Source: an uncultured Oxalobacter sp. (GTDB lineage: Bacteria > Pseudomonadota > Gammaproteobacteria > Burkholderiales > Burkholderiaceae_D). Taken from it: DNA of 64,000 nucleotides. The stretch is taken from the NCBI GenBank assembly GCA_934277985.1, contig CAKQWF010000003.1, positions 124,001-188,000 on the forward strand. The letters run 5' to 3'. Within the stretch, counting starts at the first letter, position 1; each line of letters begins with the position of its first letter. The position numbers were made by a program, and so were the translations under genes. Below are positions 57,908-64,000 of this stretch, piece after piece. The notes under the pieces are model-generated. The model ran no database searches. It saw only the letters and a list, made by a program, of their open reading frames with translations, and was not told the origin of the DNA.

Positions 57908-58903
57908 TTACCATCTGAAACGGTAACCCCGGTACAAGTTGTTTTCCGCAATGGCGCCAGCCAACCGGTAAACCTGACGCTGCAATATATTTTCGAGTTT
58001 GATCTGCTTGCCGGTATAGGGATAGGTGCGTTGCATGGTCTGGAAAATTTCCTGTGAAATCTGCTTTTTGATTTCCGGCGTCAGATACCGTGCCTCTTTT
58101 GTCTGGTGTCTGAGTTTTATCACGCTCCTGTCAACGACCCATGCGCGGTATTCTTCCATGACGTCAAGTACCAGAGAGGGTTTTCCCGGACGATAGGTAT
58201 GGTACAGCCCCGCATAAAGTTCGAACCCTGCATTGTCCAGTGCATTCCAGACCAGTCCCGTCAGGATGGTGTATCCATAGTTGAGCATCTGGTTCGATAA
58301 TTCCTGGCTGCCACGCCCTTCACGGATTTCAAAGGTGGCGGAAAGCAAACCGGTCTCTGCCAGAGTCTCCCAGTAAACACGGGCGGCTATGCCTTCCAGC
58401 CCAAGCAGTCTTTCCCGCCAGTTATCCATTCTTTCCCATGGCATATTCGCTATTTGCGTCGCCAGATTTTTCAGCGATTCGGTTGCACGGTCGAGTTTGC
58501 CGCGCATTTCGCCGTTTTTTTCACGTGATTTGCCGTAATAGTTCAGTACGGCTCGCTGGTTGCGGATTTTGGCAAGAATGATTTCGGCGGACAGACGGGC
58601 AGCCAACGGACTGTGTATCGCGGTGAACTGGCGTTCACGGAATTTCGCCACACCATGCTGGTGTGTACCGGATATTGCAGCGACAGCGGTATTTTTCCAG
58701 TCGAGAACGAACAGGCGTATGCCACGCGCCGCACAAGCCAGTATCAGATCGCTCGAAAAAGAAACTCCTCGTTTGCTGATGAATACCGCCCGCAAGCGGG
58801 AAAGCGCCGCTTCCTTGACTACTTTCCCGTCTTCCCTGACAACCAGCCGTTCCCCTTCCGTCCCCAGAAACTGGCCATATTCTCCAACGGTCAGATATCG
58901 CAT
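57908..58903 (-). CDS. cas1: CRISPR-associated integrase Cas1
   Basis: Cas1 integrates new spacers into the array. The 331-residue protein has a beta-rich N-terminal domain and a helical C-terminal domain with the conserved glutamate around ELSNQMLNYGYTILTG, the histidine in YHTYRPGKPSLVLDVMEE, and the following acidic residue, which together bind the metal. The start overlaps the cas9 stop by 13 bp. It is the second protein gene of the operon. Confidence 0.96.
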   Translation of the reverse strand: MRYLTVGEYGQFLGTEGERLVVREDGKVVKEAALSRLRAVFISKRGVSFSSDLILACAARGIRLFVLDWKNTAVAAISGTHQHGVAKFRERQFTAIHSPLAARLSAEIILAKIRNQRAVLNYYGKSREKNGEMRGKLDRATESLKNLATQIANMPWERMDNWRERLLGLEGIAARVYWETLAETGLLSATFEIREGRGSQELSNQMLNYGYTILTGLVWNALDNAGFELYAGLYHTYRPGKPSLVLDVMEEYRAWVVDRSVIKLRHQTKEARYLTPEIKKQISQEIFQTMQRTYPYTGKQIKLENILQRQVYRLAGAIAENNLYRGYRFRW

Positions 58904-61900
58904 TGTTTTCGATAAACTTCCTGATACAGTTGACGCAAGGGACTGCCTGTACTTTCTTCCGTATAACTGTATTTCACGTTCTCGCCGACAGAAAGCACTT
59001 TAAGGTTATTGCGTGGAGCATTAAACGCGTCCCGAACTGCTTCCGGCAAAAATTCCGCAAAACGTTTTTTGCTGTCTTTGCCCGGTTTGAGTTCGGGAAG
59101 AATCTGGAATGGGGAATCGATGCGTGTATCGCATACCGTCTCTGCCATCCGTGCAAACTCCTCAAACGGTTGGCTCATCCGGATATTGAACCGATCCTGA
59201 CTGCCCGTACTGGCTTCGATCGTTATCTGTTCATCACGATATACCGTCAGCCATAAATCAAGCGGTACGATTTTGTCCGGACGCGCCTGTTCCGCATAAG
59301 TTTTTTCGGTATAAACGGATGTTTTGACTATCCTGTTTTTGTTCCATTCGATACGTTTATCCTTGTTCACGGCAAACCCTTCGATAATCGCTCCGTTTAT
59401 CAGTTGCCGCTGATATACCGTATCCCCGGTAAAGGACTTGCGTCCGATCTTCATGCTGCCCTTTTGTGAAGACGGTATCATGGGAAGGCTCCATACCCGC
59501 CGTGTACCGGCATGCGGTCGCGATTTCGGACGATTGCCGATGAAATAATCACGTAACGCGACAAAGGCTTTCTGGTCATCCAGTTCACCGGCCAGACTTT
59601 CAAGCGCATGGATTTTTTGCCATTCCTGATATACCGGCAAGACCAGTTCGCCCTTGAAGCGGAACGATTTGTCTTTTGTCGTGTAATCCAGTTTGACGGT
59701 GAAGTCTTTGGCAGCCAGTTTTTTCTCACGTTCCGCTTTTGTCCGGTACTTGCCTTTATCCTGCAAAAAACCGGATATGACGGGCGTTTTGACGGTCACA
59801 TAGCACAGCGAGTCAAGCAATTTTCTCAGCGGTTCGTTCTGCAACGATTCCGGACTGGACATCCAGTCAAAAGCCTTCTTTTTGCTGACTTTCAGTACGG
59901 CATGGTTGTCCGGTCCGCATCTGACCGGTTTTTCTGCGAAAGGCGCCAGCCATTCAAAAATCGTTTCCGGTTTTTTGCCGGTAATTTCCACACGGTTGCC
60001 GCCGCTTTCATCCCCTTCCCTGCCAATCAAATGAAATCCTGCATAGGCCTTTCCTTTTGACCAGTACAACGGAATGAAATGTTCGGCATACATGCCGGCA
60101 TCGAACAAGGGGGTCGATGCCTTGTCGGTCTTGCTGCCGAACGGCTTTCTGGCAACCCGTATGATGTCGCACTGCTGAGGCAGGCGATTCGCCAGTTCGG
60201 AAAGGTCTTCCAGACTGTACAGGTTTCCGGATTCACCCAGCTTCTTGCAGAGCTGATTGTCCGCTGTCGCCACGGTATATACACACAAGGCATCGACAGC
60301 ATGGGATGCGACAGGCTGGGGTCTGGTTTTTTGCGTATCGGCCCGTGCTTCACCCAGTTTCTGGCGCAGTTGCCGCACTTCTTCCGCAGGAATCTGACGT
60401 GTCGAAAACATGATATCCGTCCCGTTTTCAGCCATCCAGTCTTTCAGCAAATCCAGCAATTTGAGACGGAAGGCCTGAATCATATAGGCCTGCGTTCCAT
60501 TGACCAGCGTACTGTTGCGTGCGCCGAACCATTCCATCGCCCGCGTTTTGGCGGGTGACGTTCCTTCGATAAAGAGCGCATGCCGCAGGGCGCGTCTTTG
60601 TTCTCCGGTCAGCAAATCCAGTTTCGGTTTCTTTTCGCTTTGCCGGATACCTGCAACGGTTTCCTCGATCTTCTGGCGAATGAGCGTCACGTCTGATGTA
60701 CCGAACTGTTTTTGAAGGTAGGTTTTGTCAAGATTGGCAAGGGTATAAATGGTCGAACCTTTTCTCTGGTTGCCTTCACGCGTGCAGTAAATGAGATTCA
60801 CTTCACTGTTGAAAATCGCTGCATTGATGTCACGTGTCATGGAACGCGGCAGAATATGGTCGATTTCGCCATTTTCATCGAGTGGCTGACCGGTATAGGG
60901 ACATATTCCTTGTGAGTCTGCCTTGATTCGCTCGATCTTGCCTATCCACTGTGCATCTTTTTTTTCCAGTTCGTTTTCCAGCTTCTTTTTCTTTTTGGCC
61001 GACAGGTTTTTGATGTCGGCCAGCGAGGCCGTATAGGCAAAACGGTTTTGCTCGACAAGACAGATGATTTCCAGTTTTTCCGGCATCACGCCCGATGTGC
61101 GGATTTCTTTGGCTTTCATTTTCGCCAGTTCCCAGGCGGTACGATCCAGTGTCCTGCGCACGAATCCGTCGAATGGCCGTACGGTATCGGCCGCCAGCCG
61201 GACACAGGTAGCGCCTTCCTGTTCGTCGGTCATGCGGAATTGCATGCGCCATGTGTTTTCGGCGTGTACGGCATAACAGGTTTTGGTAAAGCCATGCCGC
61301 TGGCCTTCCATGATGTTGTAGAGCTGTGCCAACGAAAACGGATTGCGGAATCGATCGATCTGTTTCGTGTCCAGATGCAGCATGTCACCGATCATTTGCG
61401 AGGCATTGCCGATCTGGTCGTACATGCGTTTGAGCGACTTCATTTCCGTCAGGTCGGCTGTGTTTTCATCATCGGGAATCACGCCATCGACAAATCTGGA
61501 AATCATCGCCTGCCATCTGTCGTTGAATGCATTGCCCATGTCCTTTCTGCGCTTTTCCGCCATTTGACAGATGCTGGCAATGGTGGAACGACCGCTGACC
61601 TGCTTGCGCCAGATATTTCCGGTAAATTCATCTATATCGATGTTCGTTCCCAGTATGTTGCCGACGAGTTCTTTCCGTACTTTGCCGAGCATGGGAGGAT
61701 GCAGGTCGGAGCGTTCCATGAGCGCGGTATCCGATGGTGACCATAATCCGGAGCGAGCCTGACCGATCTCGTCATAATAGCGTGATGCCATTTCCAGAAA
61801 CGCATCCATATGCTGGCTACCCAATGATTTTTCAAGCCGCGTTCTGGCTTCCATACTGGTCTGCGATGATGGCGACTGGACAAGCCGTCTTATCGAATAA

Positions 61901-63192
61901 GGGTCGATCGCCATGCCGCGATCAAGGAAGCGCCGCAATATATAGGTCGCCCTGATCTTTTCCTTGCTGTGTGAATCCGGCACTTTCCAGCCTTCTGCCG
62001 TTTTCACCGGTCTGGCCGACCGTCTGTCATTATTCCTGAGAATTTCATCGAGTGCATCCGCCATTTCCGGCTCTGCTTTCATCAGGTTGTTCACCCATAT
62101 TTGCCAAACCATGCCGTATCGTTTCGTCAGTGCGGCCGGATTCAGAAGCAATGTCTGGTCAAGCGGTGGACGCCGGTTGTTCTGGTCTTCGTAAGGTGGA
62201 ATGGTTTTTTCGGCATCCAGTGTAGCCAGCGTGTCGAGAATATCACCGGAATGTTTCAGGGTTTCCATCAGATTTCTGAAACTGTCCTTGCGCTCCGCTT
62301 CGGGATGGAAATACCGGTAAGCACGGATAATGGTTTTTTTCAGATGTTTTTCATCGAAATAAAAACCCTTGCGTTCTGCGCCATCGAAATACCACCGTTC
62401 GGCACGCAATTGCAGATTGGAAATATTGCAGACAACTCGCCAGAAACGCTCTTTGTCGCCAAAGGCGCGAATGGCAGGATCAAGCCGTTTGTCCTGTTCG
62501 ATTTCACGGCGGATGGCCTTGAAATAATCCGAACGATGCTTGTGTCCCATCCTCTCCAGCATCACGACACTGTTCGCGGCATTTTTCAGGCACATAAAGG
62601 CATCTTTGGCTTCTGCCATGAGTACCTTGCTGTCCTGATTGCCCTTCTCGGGTTTGAATATGACCTTGGCATCGACGGTCGAGCAGGCATCTTTCAGGCT
62701 GGCGATCACATCCGGGTTTTGTGCCATTCTTTCCCACTGATCCCGTATGTTTTCATACGGACTGAATCCGTCAATGCCGTTATCCGCCAGTATTCCGGAA
62801 AAAAAGGCAGGGTCTGTTTCTTCCAGCGGAGTCATATCGACTTCCGCTTCAATACGGGAATAACCACGACGTTTCAGCAAACCGCTTAACGCTTCATCCA
62901 GTTTCTTCTGTGTTTTCTCATCAGGCACAATGCCTGTCTGACGCATTTTTTCCCGTACGATGGCGATCAGAAGTCTTCTTGCCAGTTTGAACCGTTTCTG
63001 GCTTCGTACACGATGCCGGTTCATTCGCCGGTTTGTCATGGAATATGTGAAATCAGCACCATCTGTCGGCAGAACCAGCGTGCCGAAATGCACGTTTTTC
63101 TGCACCTGACTGTTTTCATCGCAGGTATATGACATGATGCCGGTATATTTGGCGCCCATATCCAGCGCCAACATGGATAATGCTTTTGCCAT
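58891..63192 (-). CDS. cas9: type II-B CRISPR nuclease Cas9
   Basis: Cas9 cuts foreign DNA matched by a crRNA:tracrRNA guide. The 1433-residue protein is of the type II-B lineage, shorter than Francisella Cas9 (1629) and near Sutterella and Legionella sizes. RuvC-I is ALSMLALDMGAKYTGI (Asp11), followed by the Arg-rich bridge helix NRRMNRHRVRSQKRFKLARR. RuvC-II has Glu714 in LVEQNRF, the HNH site is NGEIDHILPRS with His779 followed by Asn-rich INAAIFN, and RuvC-III is SHAVDAL with His964 and Asp967. All catalytic residues are present. ATG 63192 follows GGGA; the in-frame ATG at 63303 would run into the tracrRNA terminator and is rejected. Confidence 0.97.
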   Translation of the reverse strand: MAKALSMLALDMGAKYTGIMSYTCDENSQVQKNVHFGTLVLPTDGADFTYSMTNRRMNRHRVRSQKRFKLARRLLIAIVREKMRQTGIVPDEKTQKKLDEALSGLLKRRGYSRIEAEVDMTPLEETDPAFFSGILADNGIDGFSPYENIRDQWERMAQNPDVIASLKDACSTVDAKVIFKPEKGNQDSKVLMAEAKDAFMCLKNAANSVVMLERMGHKHRSDYFKAIRREIEQDKRLDPAIRAFGDKERFWRVVCNISNLQLRAERWYFDGAERKGFYFDEKHLKKTIIRAYRYFHPEAERKDSFRNLMETLKHSGDILDTLATLDAEKTIPPYEDQNNRRPPLDQTLLLNPAALTKRYGMVWQIWVNNLMKAEPEMADALDEILRNNDRRSARPVKTAEGWKVPDSHSKEKIRATYILRRFLDRGMAIDPYSIRRLVQSPSSQTSMEARTRLEKSLGSQHMDAFLEMASRYYDEIGQARSGLWSPSDTALMERSDLHPPMLGKVRKELVGNILGTNIDIDEFTGNIWRKQVSGRSTIASICQMAEKRRKDMGNAFNDRWQAMISRFVDGVIPDDENTADLTEMKSLKRMYDQIGNASQMIGDMLHLDTKQIDRFRNPFSLAQLYNIMEGQRHGFTKTCYAVHAENTWRMQFRMTDEQEGATCVRLAADTVRPFDGFVRRTLDRTAWELAKMKAKEIRTSGVMPEKLEIICLVEQNRFAYTASLADIKNLSAKKKKKLENELEKKDAQWIGKIERIKADSQGICPYTGQPLDENGEIDHILPRSMTRDINAAIFNSEVNLIYCTREGNQRKGSTIYTLANLDKTYLQKQFGTSDVTLIRQKIEETVAGIRQSEKKPKLDLLTGEQRRALRHALFIEGTSPAKTRAMEWFGARNSTLVNGTQAYMIQAFRLKLLDLLKDWMAENGTDIMFSTRQIPAEEVRQLRQKLGEARADTQKTRPQPVASHAVDALCVYTVATADNQLCKKLGESGNLYSLEDLSELANRLPQQCDIIRVARKPFGSKTDKASTPLFDAGMYAEHFIPLYWSKGKAYAGFHLIGREGDESGGNRVEITGKKPETIFEWLAPFAEKPVRCGPDNHAVLKVSKKKAFDWMSSPESLQNEPLRKLLDSLCYVTVKTPVISGFLQDKGKYRTKAEREKKLAAKDFTVKLDYTTKDKSFRFKGELVLPVYQEWQKIHALESLAGELDDQKAFVALRDYFIGNRPKSRPHAGTRRVWSLPMIPSSQKGSMKIGRKSFTGDTVYQRQLINGAIIEGFAVNKDKRIEWNKNRIVKTSVYTEKTYAEQARPDKIVPLDLWLTVYRDEQITIEASTGSQDRFNIRMSQPFEEFARMAETVCDTRIDSPFQILPELKPGKDSKKRFAEFLPEAVRDAFNAPRNNLKVLSVGENVKYSYTEESTGSPLRQLYQEVYRKQCDI

Positions 63193-63304
63193 GATATTCC
63201 CGTAAAAAAACAAGCAATAAAAGCAGTATAAATAATATGACTGTATAAAGTGTTGTTTTCCGGAAAAACTTCTTGCGGCAATGAATACGTAAAAGGCAGG
63301 CAAT

Positions 63305-63404
63305 AAAAAACCCGGATGCCGAAGCAGTTGCCGGGTTCGATCTCTACTTTTGGTGATTTCAGCCGGTCCGGAGACCGTTTCAATACAGTAGACTTGGACG
63401 TTCA
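63305..63404 (-). ncRNA. tracrRNA of the type II-B CRISPR system
   Basis: On the minus strand, from about 63404 to 63374, runs an anti-repeat that pairs with the array repeat: CTGTATT and GAAAC match repeat start ATACAG and GTTTC, and CCAAGT with its flank matches ACTTGG. After it come a hairpin (GGTC-CCGG region) and a terminator hairpin: AACCCGG pairs with CCGGGTT around an inner TGC-TTCG-GCA stem and loop (63311-63336), ending in T residues at 63310-63305. Length about 100 nt, matching known tracrRNAs. It lies just upstream of cas9 and is co-directional. Confidence 0.9.
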
Positions 63405-63410
63405 GGAAAA

Positions 63411-63439
63411 ATCGTAATGCTTCATGTATTCAATGTCAA
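63411..63439 (-). promoter_or_regulatory. tracrRNA promoter
   Basis: On the minus strand TTGACA (63434-63439) and TACGAT (63411-63416) are separated by 17 nt, and the predicted start near 63404 opens the anti-repeat. A perfect -35 and a good -10 fit a strong sigma-70 promoter. Confidence 0.85.
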
Positions 63440-64000
63440 GTTTTTCCTTGACGGAAAACATCCTGCCCGTGCCCGTATATCCCCAGAAGCACGAACCGCC
63501 GAGGCTTCATTTCGACCAACAGGCAACTACGCGATTCTTGCAAGACAATTTTCAGGTTTTACCGTTATAACAAACTTGTATGGTAGTCATTCCATCGAAT
63601 CCGTCCCGAAAAACAACGCCTGAAAACGCCATGAGAACGAATGAGGAAAATCCGGCGTTCATTTCCAGAATCCAAAACAAAACATCAAAAAACCTTCAAG
63701 ACAACACATGCAGATCATCGCGTTCCTTACAAGCAACAATTCCCTGCCCATTCTCCTGCCCTGATATTTTTCGAAAACTTCATTCCTGCATTTTTCCGTA
63801 TATCCGGGACGGCAATACAAGAAATGAAAAAGCGGCGAGACGGGAAAATCCCATCCGGATGCCAGCACAACATAACCCGTATTTTGCCATCATCCTGCGC
63901 TTTTTCCTTTCCATGGAAAAACTCGCTGGCGACCCAAATATAACCGGTATATTTCAACACATTAACAATCTTTATTAATCAAATAGTTATAAATGATAGT
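63440..64000 (+). other. right-end region upstream of the tracrRNA
   Basis: About 560 bp to the window edge with no gene I can support; short open frames overlap on both strands without family features. The last 60 bp are AT-rich and could lead into a gene outside the window. Confidence 0.4.

Noticed and set aside
63193..63303. N-terminal extension of cas9 by 37 codons
   Set aside because: It would begin at the tracrRNA terminator, and family alignment starts at MAKALSML with GGGA before the ATG at 63192.

Overview
The window comes from a betaproteobacterial chromosome of medium to high GC, probably order Burkholderiales. Oxalobacteraceae such as Oxalobacter is my best guess, but the sequence alone does not prove the family. 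The evidence is a Gram-negative porin of the classic betaproteobacterial type, the order kdsA-eno-ftsB, and a moaA-mobA-moeA cluster next to rne followed by divergent rluC, a HAD phosphatase and sppA.

Left part, about 1-30 kb, is mostly ordinary chromosome. It holds the kdsA 3' end, eno, ftsB, tRNA-Asn, a glutaredoxin-like protein whose first catalytic cysteine is a histidine, two tandem DUF3829-type lipoproteins, and a porin under a Fur-like palindrome. These are followed by an orphan HipA-like kinase, nfo, the molybdenum cofactor genes, rne/rluC, a HAD phosphatase, sppA, a small operon of exported proteins with a PIG-L deacetylase, a BASS-type transporter, a DEDDh exonuclease, a flavodoxin, an EamA permease, a histidine acid phosphatase, a flavin reductase and a short-type purC.

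From 30 to 35 kb lies a poly-N-acetylglucosamine locus, pgaBCD. It has no pgaA next to it and is preceded by about 400 nt of hairpin-rich leader.

From 35 to 53 kb lies a defence and DNA-repair island. A strikingly AT-rich type I Zorya system (zorABCD) is followed by a UvrA paralogue, an SF1 helicase-nuclease divided into two frames by an ATGA junction inside its ATPase, and sbcDC. A small membrane protein, a cyclophilin-like protein paired with an alpha/beta hydrolase, and a five-repeat secreted protein lead to the right end.

The right end, 56.6-63.4 kb, is a complete type II-B CRISPR-Cas9 locus on the minus strand. The order is tracrRNA (with a near-consensus promoter and a terminator), cas9, cas1, cas2, cas4, then a minimal array of four perfect 37-nt repeats plus one degenerate repeat. 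The Cas9, Cas1, Cas2 and Cas4 proteins keep their catalytic motifs and the tracrRNA anti-repeat pairs with the array repeat, so the system looks intact. The two main systems are the Zorya system, which is expected to act at the envelope and on DNA during phage entry, and the II-B CRISPR system, which gives adaptive immunity. They lie about 14 kb apart with nuclease and helicase genes between them.
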